Origin: Saprospiraceae bacterium
GTDB lineage: Bacteria; Bacteroidota; Bacteroidia; Chitinophagales; Saprospiraceae
Assembly (NCBI GenBank): GCA_028285545.1
Contig: JANQPA010000107.1
Coordinates: 1-64,000 of the forward strand
Direction: 5' to 3'
DNA: 64,000 nt
Shown here: positions 54,734-63,789 of the stretch, piece by piece
Layout of the letters: each line of letters begins with the position of its first letter
Numbering within the stretch: position 1 is the stretch's first letter
The notes under the pieces: generated by a model
Database searches by the model: none
What the model was told of the DNA's origin: nothing
The model's input: the letters and a program-made list of their open reading frames with translations, nothing else
Translations under genes and position numbers: made by a program

Positions 54734-55813
54734 ATGAATTCCAAGAAAAAAAAGGGGCTTAGCATTAAAGAAGGGACGGATAAGGTTCCTTTAAACATCA
54801 ATCCCAGATTGAAGAGAAAACCAATGGCTGTGCCCATCAGTACAGAGGAATACATTAAAGGAGTTCTAGCAGGAGACCGAATAATTTTAAGCAAGGCCAT
54901 CACTTTGGTCGAGAGTAAATTAGCTAAGCACCTGGAAATGGCCGAGAAGATCCTGGAAGCCTGCTTACCACAGTCCGGAAAATCATTTAGGTTAGGGATT
55001 ACAGGCTCTCCTGGTGTGGGAAAAAGCACTTTTATAGAAAACTTTGGGAAAAACCTTCTTCAACAAAATAAGAAGGTATGCATCCTTGCTGTTGACCCAA
55101 GCAGCCAATTTACAAAAGGCAGCATTCTGGGAGATAAAACCAGGATGGAGGAATTGAGTAAATCTGACAAAGTTTTTATTAGGCCTAGTCCCGCTAGTCA
55201 GACTCTTGGTGGAGTGGCCCGAAAAACTCGTGAGACCATTATTTTATGCGAAGCGGCAGGTTTCGAAAATATCCTTATTGAAACAGTCGGAGTTGGTCAA
55301 TCTGAAATTGCGGTTCATTCTATGGTTGATTTTTTTCTTCTTTTATTATTGCCAGGTGGAGGTGATGAATTACAAGGTATCAAACGAGGAGTAGTAGAAA
55401 TGGCAGATCTAATAGCTGTTAATAAGGCTGATGGGGAAAGATTAAGCTTAGCTAAGCAAGCACAAAGAGCTTATCGTAACGCCCTTCATTTATTTCCTGC
55501 TAAAAAAAGCGGCTGGATACCTAAAGTAGTACTTTGTTCCAGCCCTGATAATCTTGGTTTTGATCAGGTAGAGGACCATATTAAAGCCTACCAAGAGCTG
55601 ACAAGGCGTAACAAGCATTTTCTAAAAAACCGATCAGCGCAGGCCAAATATTGGTTAGATGAAACAATTTTTCAAAAATTAGGACAATTATTTTTTGAAA
55701 ATACCCGAGTAAAACAACATTATCCAGGCATAGAAAAGGCAGTCCTGGAAGGTAAAATCACCCCTTTTAAGGGAGCTGAAGAGTTGCTTAAATTCTTTGG
55801 GCAAGAAAAATAG
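54734..55813 (+). CDS. meaB: Methylmalonyl-CoA mutase-associated GTPase MeaB
   Basis: 359 residues. The G1 loop is GITGSPGVGKSTFIENFG, followed by VDPSSQFTKGSILGDKTRM (the MeaB switch I/II region), GGVARKTRETIILCEAAGF, VETVGVGQSE and NKADGE (G4). MeaB gates cofactor loading and protects adenosylcobalamin-dependent methylmalonyl-CoA mutase. The mutase subunits are not in this window. The N-terminal 30 residues are unusually basic (KKKKGLSIKEGTDK). Confidence 0.94.
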   Translation: MNSKKKKGLSIKEGTDKVPLNINPRLKRKPMAVPISTEEYIKGVLAGDRIILSKAITLVESKLAKHLEMAEKILEACLPQSGKSFRLGITGSPGVGKSTFIENFGKNLLQQNKKVCILAVDPSSQFTKGSILGDKTRMEELSKSDKVFIRPSPASQTLGGVARKTRETIILCEAAGFENILIETVGVGQSEIAVHSMVDFFLLLLLPGGGDELQGIKRGVVEMADLIAVNKADGERLSLAKQAQRAYRNALHLFPAKKSGWIPKVVLCSSPDNLGFDQVEDHIKAYQELTRRNKHFLKNRSAQAKYWLDETIFQKLGQLFFENTRVKQHYPGIEKAVLEGKITPFKGAEELLKFFGQEK

Positions 55814-55883
55814 ATCCGAAAAACCCTCATGTTCTTCTTAAAAAATTGCAATCTTGTATTATCTTTTACTTTTATGTAGCCGG

Positions 55884-55980
55884 TAATAAGTAAAAAGTAG
55901 AAGGTAGAAAGACTTTCATTAATTTATATCCTTAGTCATTCTACTTTATACTTTTTACTTTATACTTTTTACTTTCTACC
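55884..55980. repeat. Mirrored tandem array, AAGTAGAAGG/TTTTTACTT unit
   Basis: The left arm is AATAAGTAAAAAGTAGAAGG plus GTAGAAAG (55884-55911). The right arm is TATACTTTTTACTT repeated twice with flanking CTACTTT/TTCTACC (55937-55980). The arms are imperfect reverse complements. It sits between meaB and lemA, both on the plus strand. Confidence 0.88.
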
Positions 55981-56007
55981 AATTATTTAATTTAAACCAT
56001 TAAATCA

Positions 56008-56601
56008 ATGAGATCTTTAGTACCTATTGCAATATTTCTAATCATTGTGGGTGGTATTGCCTTCCTTGGTAGCTGGAGCTATCAAAATAAATTTGTCAAC
56101 CTGGATGAAACGGTCAATCGGGCCTTTGGTGATCTGCAGTCTGATTACCAACGCAGAGCTGACCTTATTCCAAATTTAGTGAACACGGTAAAAGGTGCCG
56201 CTAATTTTGAACAAGAGACCTTAACAGCTTTAACTCAGGCACGTGCCCGAGCTACAAGCATTACTATTGACCCTAGCACTGCTACTCCTGAACAATTACA
56301 GGCTTTTCAGGAAGCTCAAAGCGGACTTTCTCAGTCTCTGGGGCGATTGTTGATGATTTCTGAGAATTATCCGCAGCTGCGTGCCAGTGAAAACTTTAAA
56401 GAATTACAGGTTCAGTTGGAAGGAACAGAAAATAGAATTAAAGTAGCACGTAATAAATACAATGCTGCTGTATCAAAATACAATGTAGGTATTCGTACTT
56501 TCCCAGGAAACTTATTTGCAGGGCTATTTGGATTTTCCCGAAAGCCACAGTTTCAAGCTGATGAGGGAGCTCAGAATGCTCCAAACGTAAATTTTAATTA
56601 A
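56008..56601 (+). CDS. lemA: LemA family membrane protein
   Basis: 197 residues. One N-terminal membrane helix (VPIAIFLIIVGGIAFLGSW) is followed by the LemA helical domain (LDETVNRAFGDLQSDYQRRADLIPNLVNTVKGAA, LLMISENYPQLRASENFKELQVQLEGTENRI). LemA function is not established; it often lies beside TPM-domain genes, as here, where two follow. It is anchored in the inner membrane with a coiled-coil outside. Confidence 0.94.
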   Translation: MRSLVPIAIFLIIVGGIAFLGSWSYQNKFVNLDETVNRAFGDLQSDYQRRADLIPNLVNTVKGAANFEQETLTALTQARARATSITIDPSTATPEQLQAFQEAQSGLSQSLGRLLMISENYPQLRASENFKELQVQLEGTENRIKVARNKYNAAVSKYNVGIRTFPGNLFAGLFGFSRKPQFQADEGAQNAPNVNFN

Positions 56602-56630
56602 TCATTAGAATAATGTTTCTATGGAATTGT

Positions 56631-56676
56631 GTAAAATATGAATCATCCTGAATTTTTGGGATGATTCATATTTTAC
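56631..56676. terminator. 18-bp perfect hairpin between lemA and the TPM gene
   Basis: GTAAAATATGAATCATCC (56631-56648) is the exact reverse complement of 56659-56676, with a 10-base loop containing T5. No T-run follows it, so it may block or process rather than terminate. Confidence 0.75.
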
Positions 56677-56701
56677 ATAACCCAGCTGTTAATAATATTT
56701 T

Positions 56702-57136
56702 ATGATTCGTTTTTTCAGTAAAGAAGAGGAAAAAGAAATTATTGCTGCTATTCAGGCAATTGAAAAGAAAACAAGTGGAGAAATTCGGGTTCACCTTCAA
56801 AAAACTTGTGATGGACCGGCCTTAGAGGTGGCCAAAAAAGTTTTTTTCGAGCTGGAAATGCAAAAGACCGCCCGTCGAAATGGCGTTCTTTTTTTTATTG
56901 CTCCAAAAGAACACAAGTTTGCCATCCTTGGTGATAGTGGTTTAGATGAAGTTGTTCCAGAATCATTTTGGGAAGAAGCTAGAAACTTAATGCAGGAACA
57001 TTTTCGTAAAGGAGAATTCGCCATTGGAATAACCAAAGCCATCCATATGGTGGGTAATTATCTAACTCAATTTTTTCCTGTGCAAGAGGACGACGAAAAT
57101 GAATTATCAGATGACATTTCATATGATAATACTTAG
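56702..57136 (+). CDS. Cytoplasmic TPM-domain protein
   Basis: 144 residues with no signal peptide or membrane helix. The TPM (TLP18.3/Psb32/MOLO-1) fold is indicated by IEKKTSGEIRVHLQKTC, VFFELEMQKTARRNGVLFFIAPKEHKFAILGDSGLDEVV and GEFAIGITKAIHMVGNYL. Its acidic tail (PVQEDDENELSDDISYDNT) is odd. TPM proteins often sit with LemA; this one is the middle of a lemA-TPM-TPM set. Confidence 0.85.
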   Translation: MIRFFSKEEEKEIIAAIQAIEKKTSGEIRVHLQKTCDGPALEVAKKVFFELEMQKTARRNGVLFFIAPKEHKFAILGDSGLDEVVPESFWEEARNLMQEHFRKGEFAIGITKAIHMVGNYLTQFFPVQEDDENELSDDISYDNT

Positions 57137-57314
57137 TTGACATCCTCACCAACTTAGGTCTAGAAAAATAATAATATTGTAGACTTTTATGGACTCAAGC
57201 CAAACTTTAGCTTAATATCTCCACATAAATTAATCCATCCCATTTCATCAGGAATAATAATCTGCTTTAATGGGTATAAATTGTTAAAAATAAAAAAGAA
57301 AAGTATTTAACTCA

Positions 57315-58088
57315 ATGAGGTTCAAAACACTTTTACCTTTATTCTTTACATTCCTGGCTATAAATTTACAGGCTGCCAAGGAAATCCCTCCCAGATCTAA
57401 TACCATCGTAACAGATTATATACGTCTGTTACAACCTGCTGAAAGAAATGCTCTTGAGCGCAAATTAGTTGCTTATGATGATTCTACTTCCACACAAATT
57501 GCCATTGTAATTGATCGTTCCCTAGAAGGAGAAGAAATTTTTGATTACAGTTATCGCTTGGCTGAAGCCTGGGGCATTGGTGGAGCAGAAGATAATAATG
57601 GCGTATTAATTTATATTGCTTTTGAAGATAGAAAACTCTACATCCAAACTGGATATGGAGTTGAAGGTTTTTTGACGGATGCTATGGCTAATCGAATTAT
57701 TGAAAGAGTCATCACACCTGCTTTCCGTCAACAAAGCTACTATCAGGGTTTGGATCAGGCAACCAATATTATAATGCAACTGGGCTCTGGAGAGTACTAT
57801 AATGACGGTGAGTCAGAAAACGGTTTCCCTCCTTTGGCCATCATTATCATTTTATTGGTCATTATCATCATTATTTCCAGCCTCTTTAATGATAAAGGAG
57901 GCGATGGTGGAGGCTATTATCGAGGAGGTCGCTATGATTCTGGTCGCAAAGGCGGTGGTGGATGGATCTATCTTCCCGGCGGCGGCGGATGGACATCTGG
58001 CGGCGGCGGTGGCGGTTTTGGTGGCGGAGGTTTCGGCGGCTTCGGTGGTGGTGGTTTCGGTGGTGGCGGAGCTGGTGGCAGCTGGTAA
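57315..58088 (+). CDS. Secreted/membrane TPM-domain protein with Gly-rich tail
   Basis: 257 residues, with a signal peptide (LLPLFFTFLAINLQA). The TPM domain (about 25-160) contains RLLQPAERNALERKLVAYDDSTSTQIAIVIDRSLEGEEIFDYSYRLAEAWGIG and VLIYIAFEDRKLYIQTGYGVEGFLTDAMANRIIE. A membrane helix (PLAIIIILLVIIIIISSLF) and a Gly-rich tail (GGGFGGGGFGGFGGGG repeats) follow. The same layout is seen in YgcG-type proteins that act with LemA. Confidence 0.92.
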   Translation: MRFKTLLPLFFTFLAINLQAAKEIPPRSNTIVTDYIRLLQPAERNALERKLVAYDDSTSTQIAIVIDRSLEGEEIFDYSYRLAEAWGIGGAEDNNGVLIYIAFEDRKLYIQTGYGVEGFLTDAMANRIIERVITPAFRQQSYYQGLDQATNIIMQLGSGEYYNDGESENGFPPLAIIIILLVIIIIISSLFNDKGGDGGGYYRGGRYDSGRKGGGGWIYLPGGGGWTSGGGGGGFGGGGFGGFGGGGFGGGGAGGSW

Positions 58089-58097
58089 ATGACATAA

Positions 58098-58130
58098 GTT
58101 GCCATGAAAAATATTTTATTTCATGACAAC
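58098..58130. terminator. Hairpin after the second TPM gene
   Basis: A 12-bp stem (58098-58109 with 58119-58130, one mismatch) closes an A/T-rich loop. It follows the TPM gene's stop by 9 bp, consistent with a 3'-end or processing signal. Confidence 0.6.
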
Positions 58131-58173
58131 ACAGAGTATCTTTACAAAAGTATTCGCCCAATAATAATCATCC

Positions 58174-59439
58174 ATGCGAAATTACTTTTGGTTTTTTATT
58201 TTAATACTCTTCTTATTTGAGCAATGTAGTCCGCAGTTACAACAAAGGTATGCCATTGAAGAAGACCTAAGTTTTAGGCTGGAAAGTATTGCACCTGATA
58301 AAGTGCGTACTACTTCAATTAATCCTTGTTATTCAAATGAAAATTATATTCCTGATACCAGTTATTTAAGTCATTTCCCCATAAAATATATCCGGATCAA
58401 TTTCCACTGGCTCAATTCCAGTGATAGCAGCAAAAACTTTAATGGACAAGAAGCCATAGATTTTACAAAAGGATGGTTATATGCTGCAAATAAAGACCTG
58501 ATCAGCAATAATAAATTGTGGTTCCCTTATCAAAACAAATTGCCTACCCTACCCACCAGATATCGCTACGTTTTGACCCCCGATTCAAATTCACCGGGCG
58601 ATCAGGGGATTTATTTTCACTATGACGATGATTTATTTTATTATGTCCATAAGGGCAAAAATCGGAATCTATTTGATCGAAGTGTTATCAATAAATATTC
58701 TGTAGGAAAAGATAGTGTGCTTAATGTCTTTATTATGCCCCATCATCCGGACAGTATTATTTCCAAGTCCTATAATGCAAGTGGAGTGGGTGTAGCTTTG
58801 GGAAATGCAATAAAAATTGCAGGGGTATTTGAAAACAAAGCCCCTCCATGGAGCTACCGAGGAGTCCTCAATCATGAAGTGGGGCATGTATTTGGCCTCG
58901 TGCATGCCTGGGTTCGCAATGATGGTTGTAATGATACCCCTCCTCATCCAGCACGTTGCTGGAATCGTACTGAAGAGCCTCCTTGTGATACCATGGCCAC
59001 TAATAATGTAATGGATTATAATGCCCTTCAAAATGCATGGACTCCCTGCCAGATTGGAAAAGTCCACAAAAGTATGTCCTCACCTGGGGCCAGAGCACGT
59101 AAGGTTTTAATTCGCAATTGGTGCAAACTTTCAGAAGCTCAGACCATCGCCATTAACGATTCAATTCATTGGCGGGGAGCCAAAGACCTGGAGGGGCATC
59201 TTTTCATTGAGGAAGGTGGATTATTGAATATAGATTGTAGAGTTTCAATCCCGCCAGGAGGGAAAATAGTCATCAAACCGGGAGGAGAATTGCGCCTAGG
59301 CAAAAATGCCCTTTTGCATAATGATTGTGGCCTGCAGTGGGATGGCATTATCATCCAGGAGCAAGGTCAATCGAAAGGGTTGATCAGCATCATGGAAAGT
59401 TCACGCATTGAGGATGCCTCTCATCCCATAAAGGAGTAG
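58174..59439 (+). CDS. Metzincin-type zinc metalloprotease lipoprotein
   Basis: 421 residues. A lipobox (LFLFEQC, Cys18) marks a lipoprotein. The zinc site is HEVGHVFGLVHAW (HExxHxxGxxH) and is followed by CWNRTEEPPCDTMATNNVMDYNAL, which has the Met-turn candidate NVMDYN, as in metzincins of the pappalysin/M43-like class. The C-terminal part has strand-rich repeats (GGKIVIKPGGELRLGKNALLHNDCGLQWDGI). The propeptide boundary is unclear. It is followed 14 bp later by a polytopic membrane protein gene. Confidence 0.86.
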   Translation: MRNYFWFFILILFLFEQCSPQLQQRYAIEEDLSFRLESIAPDKVRTTSINPCYSNENYIPDTSYLSHFPIKYIRINFHWLNSSDSSKNFNGQEAIDFTKGWLYAANKDLISNNKLWFPYQNKLPTLPTRYRYVLTPDSNSPGDQGIYFHYDDDLFYYVHKGKNRNLFDRSVINKYSVGKDSVLNVFIMPHHPDSIISKSYNASGVGVALGNAIKIAGVFENKAPPWSYRGVLNHEVGHVFGLVHAWVRNDGCNDTPPHPARCWNRTEEPPCDTMATNNVMDYNALQNAWTPCQIGKVHKSMSSPGARARKVLIRNWCKLSEAQTIAINDSIHWRGAKDLEGHLFIEEGGLLNIDCRVSIPPGGKIVIKPGGELRLGKNALLHNDCGLQWDGIIIQEQGQSKGLISIMESSRIEDASHPIKE

Positions 59440-59453
59440 ATTTCATAGCCCAC

Positions 59454-61085
59454 ATGGAAAGATTCACGAAATACCAGCCAATTATCGTTTTGGGAGTTTA
59501 TTTTGTACTTACTCATGTTTTATACGGAGCAAGTTATAATGCAGGCATGGTGACAGATTTTAGTGGTCTTATCCAAAAACTTGAAGAAGGGAGGGCAATT
59601 GATGTGCTTAATAGTTTTGGGTTTCCTTCCATTCAACCAATATTGAATCTGGTATATTTTCTACAGTATAGTCTTTTTGGATTGTCTCCCCTCTCGTGGT
59701 ATCTCCTTTTTAGCAGTCTTTTTATTCTTAATGCCTGGATGATTTTCCTATTTGCATTCAGGCTGAGTCAGACTTACAAAATGCCTAACCCATTCCCACT
59801 TGCCTTTTGTTCAGGGCTCCTTTTTTTGAGTTTGCCTTACCAGAGTGAAGTAATGGTTTGGAAAGTTTCATTAAGCTATCATTTGATTGTTTTATTTATC
59901 CTTTTTCTTCTTTATTATTTTCTGGAGTGGGCTCAAAATCCCAGTAAAAATTTGTGGTGGTTCATTCAAAGCTCATATTTTTTGGCATTACTAACTTTTG
60001 AGCTTTCTTACACCTTCCCTTTTATTGTATTATTATTATTTCTGGCCTTACCCAAATCGGCAAAAGGCGGCCATACTTTTCCCTCATTTATCAAAAAAAT
60101 GTGGACTCCCCTATTTATACAACTAACAGCTTATTTGCTGGCTACCCGACTTGTTCTAGGGACCTGGATTGGACATTATGGGGCTTCAGTACATCTTGGA
60201 GCCGATCCGTTTTACACAATTGGCAATTTTTTTCGATACTTTTTTAAATATATTTTTCTGGGAAGATTTCTGTCTCCTGAATGGAAAGATTGGTCATTCC
60301 AAAGTTTTTCTGATCCTAAGTTATTAATCCTTATCCTATTATTTTCCCTAATTACGGGTATTTACTTCTTATTTAAATGGAAAAGACTAAAATCAAATCA
60401 TCAGCTTTCCATATTAATGCTGGGTCTGTTTTTAGTGGCCCTTTTACCGGTAGTTACCCTATTTTTTAACAGCTTATTATTTATTGAAAATGACAGGTAT
60501 GGATATTTAGCAAGCGTATTTTTTTCGATTGGCTTAGTTTCTCTATTATTTTCGTTCCACCCAGTATTAAGATACAGTCTGTTGCTAGCCTTTATGGCTG
60601 TATGTCTCTGGTTTACTTGGAAAACGAATTCTTTTTGGCAAGAATCCACAAAAGTATATCAATCTTTGTTGGATAAGTTTGACTTTGATCAATACGACCA
60701 TGTATTTATCCTTAATTTACCTGATAACTTAAACGGAGCAACTCTGTTCAGGGATTATTCAGGCCAGGATAGGGCTTTAACGGATGCATTAAAATATGTA
60801 GCAGGCAATACCCCCAAAACACAAATCCATGAGATTGTACAGTTTAATTTAACAAGCTACAAGGATAAGGTAAAGGTGGAATATCCGGATTCCAACCAGA
60901 TTAAAGTTAACTTTCAGCAATATGGCAATTGGTGGTGGCGCAGAGGCCTGGGAGCTACTAATTATGAAAACGACTGGTACAAGTTTGAAAATAAGGGGAT
61001 GCACTACCTTTTATACTTAAAGGATATTCCTGATAATTCCGTTTTTATTTATCAAGATGAATTCGACTGGAAGATAGCACGATGA
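59454..61085 (+). CDS. Polytopic membrane protein, GT-C-like
   Basis: 543 residues, not named with confidence. About 10 membrane helices are visible (for example VLGVYFVLTHVLYGA, SWYLLFSSLFILNAWMIFLF, HLIVLFILFLLYYFLEW, FELSYTFPFIVLLLFLALP). The pattern and a soluble C-terminal tail (about 420-543) resemble GT-C glycosyltransferases or related polyprenyl-linked enzymes, but no catalytic Asp motif is obvious. Close linkage to the metzincin suggests a joint envelope task. Confidence 0.6.
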   Translation: MERFTKYQPIIVLGVYFVLTHVLYGASYNAGMVTDFSGLIQKLEEGRAIDVLNSFGFPSIQPILNLVYFLQYSLFGLSPLSWYLLFSSLFILNAWMIFLFAFRLSQTYKMPNPFPLAFCSGLLFLSLPYQSEVMVWKVSLSYHLIVLFILFLLYYFLEWAQNPSKNLWWFIQSSYFLALLTFELSYTFPFIVLLLFLALPKSAKGGHTFPSFIKKMWTPLFIQLTAYLLATRLVLGTWIGHYGASVHLGADPFYTIGNFFRYFFKYIFLGRFLSPEWKDWSFQSFSDPKLLILILLFSLITGIYFLFKWKRLKSNHQLSILMLGLFLVALLPVVTLFFNSLLFIENDRYGYLASVFFSIGLVSLLFSFHPVLRYSLLLAFMAVCLWFTWKTNSFWQESTKVYQSLLDKFDFDQYDHVFILNLPDNLNGATLFRDYSGQDRALTDALKYVAGNTPKTQIHEIVQFNLTSYKDKVKVEYPDSNQIKVNFQQYGNWWWRRGLGATNYENDWYKFENKGMHYLLYLKDIPDNSVFIYQDEFDWKIAR

Positions 61086-61116
61086 ATACATATTTTAGTA
61101 ACCAGCCTAGACTTTA

Positions 61117-62184
61117 TTATTCTTCACTTCTGGAAATGTCTTCTATTTTTTTACCATAGGCCTTTAGGTGGATCAACTCCCTGATGATGGTTTTCAAGGG
61201 CAGATAAGGAACTCCTAATTTATGGTTGGCTGTGCTGATTTTTCGAATGAGTCTCCAGTGTTTAAGAATCGCTTTCAGGGCTCCAAAATAAGAAATATGA
61301 TTGGGGTCATAAATATGAGTGGGTTCAGAGCAAACCCCATTAATTTCCAGGATTTTAAAGTTTTTACCGGATTTTAATTCTTCCATATTGCTGCATCTAA
61401 TATCAAATCTGCCATAATTAAATCCAGGAATTTGGCTGCTTATTTTGTCAAATGTTTGGATCAATTGTTCATCAATTAGATGGTTGCCATTGATAAAACG
61501 AGTCCCTTTGCAGTGGTTACCTACGGTACCAAGAGCAATTTTTTCCCCTTTAGCTGGAATAGTATTTAACAAATGACCATAATGCTTAGAAATGCGATCT
61601 AATTGTAATAAAGCTCGTGTGTTTTTTAAGACTAAATCATGAACAGTAGATTGACCATCTCCTGAAACATGTAAAAATTCCTTTAAAGTAACCGAGGTAA
61701 TGCTTCCGGTATCTTCATCGGGCAATCGGTAGTACAAAACACCAACTTCAACTGGATAATCAGCATATTCCTGGACTAAAAAATCTATTTTATACTTTTC
61801 AAGATATTGTCTCAAGGAATCTTTATTTGCTATCTTTTTAACTAATAGACCTCTAAATCCAACATCAGGTTTAGCGATTAGCGGAAATCCAATTTGAGCC
61901 ATTTCAATGGCCTTGGCTACTTCTTCAAAAGCAGTTCCGTTCTTTATCAGGACCGTTCTAGGACGATAAGATTCCGGGACCTTTACAATGGTATCATATT
62001 TAGATTCTACTCCTAGGCCTCCAGTTTTAATGCCTGGGTTTGCAGCCGTAAAAAAGCAAAAATGGCGTGCTCTGATAGCCAATACAGGCCCATAAATAAA
62101 CATAGGCCAATAAAAAGCATTAGTGGACCAATATTCCCAATTTAAGAGTTTTATCAGGAAAGGTGTATTTGCAATCCTACTCAT
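61117..62184 (-). CDS. ATP-grasp family protein
   Basis: 355 residues. The ATP-grasp core has a nucleotide-binding segment (GFPLIAKPDVGFRGLLVKKIANKDSL), the IDFLVQEYADYPVEVGVLYYRLP segment, VSGDGQSTVHDLVL and the metal-binding FKILEINGVCSEPTHIYDP near the end. It resembles D-alanine-D-alanine-ligase-like ATP-grasp enzymes, but the amino-acid partner cannot be identified. It is 110 bp downstream of the NRDE gene on the same strand. Confidence 0.82.
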   Translation of the reverse strand: MSRIANTPFLIKLLNWEYWSTNAFYWPMFIYGPVLAIRARHFCFFTAANPGIKTGGLGVESKYDTIVKVPESYRPRTVLIKNGTAFEEVAKAIEMAQIGFPLIAKPDVGFRGLLVKKIANKDSLRQYLEKYKIDFLVQEYADYPVEVGVLYYRLPDEDTGSITSVTLKEFLHVSGDGQSTVHDLVLKNTRALLQLDRISKHYGHLLNTIPAKGEKIALGTVGNHCKGTRFINGNHLIDEQLIQTFDKISSQIPGFNYGRFDIRCSNMEELKSGKNFKILEINGVCSEPTHIYDPNHISYFGALKAILKHWRLIRKISTANHKLGVPYLPLKTIIRELIHLKAYGKKIEDISRSEE

Positions 62185-62294
62185 TTCATTGATGTCTTTT
62201 CAACTTGTGAAAATACAAAACTTGGGGACTAGGTGGTTATTTTTTGTACTGTAAGTACTATTTGGGTTTCTTATTGCAAAAATAAGATGCTTTT

Positions 62295-63032
62295 TCAGAA
62301 AGTAGGTAAATCTTTTGATACAAGCCTTAATGTAAGTTTTTGTTGTTTTTGGGCTTGCCTAATCAAATCATGATACCTCATTTCTATGGCCTTTTCTGTA
62401 CGAATAATATTTGTTATGCTGACCGTTCGAAAAAACTCTGACACCTTCATCACCACATTGGTGCGCGGATCTCCCTCGCCAGCATATTGATGAAATTCCA
62501 TTATATTTTCCAAAGAAGGATTTCCATTCATTTGCTTCCAAAGATCAAACCATTGCTCTCTTTTTCTTCGAATTTCTGGTTTATACAGTGGTGCTGATGA
62601 CCAAATATGCGCCTTTTGTGCATCCAGTTGGTTAAGATGAACAATTTGGCTATCCCAGCGCAATTCACTCAGCTTACCAGTTCTACATGCAAGCAAGGTA
62701 AAGGGTTCTATGCCTTCAAAAGAATAATTCTCAGCAAATTCCTCAATAGAATGATAACTAAAAAAATCCAGCGCTACTAAGCCTCTACTTCTTCGATAAG
62801 GAGGAACCCTTTCATGGTTGACAAAAGCTCCATTTAAAATACAAATGGTCAGATCCGAATCAGAACTGGCAATCCAGGTTCCACCAGCTTTGGGTTCACG
62901 TGGAAAAATCAACTCTTGATCACTGATTTGTTCTTTAGTAATGAATTCCGGAGAGCGCAAGGGCATTTCATCCCGATTATGGGTCAATATATAATCTTGT
63001 TTTCCCTTAGGTATGTAAGTTACAGTACACAT
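62295..63032 (-). CDS. NRDE (TANGO2-like) family protein
   Basis: 245 residues. The family tag is at the N-terminus: MCTVTYIPKGKQDYILTHNRDEMPLRSPEF (NRDE), with a Cys2 that could be an N-terminal nucleophile after Met removal, as proposed for the NTN-hydrolase-like NRDE/TANGO2 proteins. The internal GGTWIASSDSDLTICILNGAF also fits. It starts 16 bp after the nitroreductase stop, so the two are cotranscribed. Confidence 0.9.
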   Translation of the reverse strand: MCTVTYIPKGKQDYILTHNRDEMPLRSPEFITKEQISDQELIFPREPKAGGTWIASSDSDLTICILNGAFVNHERVPPYRRSRGLVALDFFSYHSIEEFAENYSFEGIEPFTLLACRTGKLSELRWDSQIVHLNQLDAQKAHIWSSAPLYKPEIRRKREQWFDLWKQMNGNPSLENIMEFHQYAGEGDPRTNVVMKVSEFFRTVSITNIIRTEKAIEMRYHDLIRQAQKQQKLTLRLVSKDLPTF

Positions 63033-63048
63033 ATTTTAATCAATTGGG

Positions 63049-63735
63049 TCAATCATGGTTTTCCTCATAATAAACAATTACCTCTTCCTGAAGTTTACGC
63101 TGCAGGTCTGGCACCTGCGTCTGTTGTTCGGGATATCCAACCGGAACCAGTAAGAACGCCCTCTCATTTTTTGGACGATTTAACAATCTTTGAAGAAAAT
63201 TCATTGGGCTGGGTGTATGTGTAAGTGCCACCAGGCCAACATTATGTATAGCTGCCAATAAAAAACCGGATGCCAAGCCTACTGATTCATTTACGTAATA
63301 ATTTTTTCGTTTATTCCCCTCTTCGTCAAAGTCATAAGTTTTTTTAAAAACCACAATTAGGTAAGGGGCAATTTCCAGGAAAGGTTTATTCCAATCAGTA
63401 GCTAGAGGTTCAAGATCTTTAAGCCATTCGTCTGACATGCGACCATGATAGTTTTCATATTCCTCTTTTTCTGCTGCAATTCGGATTTTGGATTTTAATT
63501 CAGGATCTGTAACTACACAAAAAGTCCAGGGCTGTTTATGGGCACCTGAAGGAGCGGTAGAGGCTGTCATAATAATATTTTTGATTACTTCCTCTGGCAC
63601 AGGTTGATCTGAAAAAGAACGAACCGTTCTCCTTTGATCCATAAAATCATAAAAGGACTGACTCCGTTCCAACATTTCCTGTTCGGGGTACTGAGTACCT
63701 TGATAGGGAACAAATTTGTAATTAGATTCTAGCAT
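63049..63735 (-). CDS. Nitroreductase family flavoprotein
   Basis: 228 residues. The FMN-binding start is RRTVRSFSDQPVPEEVIKNII, followed by ASTAPSGAHKQPWTFCVV (the family hallmark). VGLASGFLLAAIHNVGLVALTHTPSPMNFL is the dimer/FMN segment and the C-terminus is FLLVPVGYPEQQTQVPDL. It resembles the iodotyrosine-deiodinase-like branch; the electron acceptor is unknown. It forms a minus-strand run with the SDR gene upstream and NRDE downstream. Confidence 0.92.
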   Translation of the reverse strand: MLESNYKFVPYQGTQYPEQEMLERSQSFYDFMDQRRTVRSFSDQPVPEEVIKNIIMTASTAPSGAHKQPWTFCVVTDPELKSKIRIAAEKEEYENYHGRMSDEWLKDLEPLATDWNKPFLEIAPYLIVVFKKTYDFDEEGNKRKNYYVNESVGLASGFLLAAIHNVGLVALTHTPSPMNFLQRLLNRPKNERAFLLVPVGYPEQQTQVPDLQRKLQEEVIVYYEENHD

Positions 63736-63789
63736 AATAAAATAAATTGAGGGTACAATATACAGCCTTCACAACAAGGAGCTTAGTCA

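Noticed and set aside
57802-58092. Ala/Val-rich frame over the Gly-rich tail of the TPM gene
   Set aside because: It is the alternative reading of a GGT/GGC-rich repeat; the real frame has signal peptide, domain and membrane helix.
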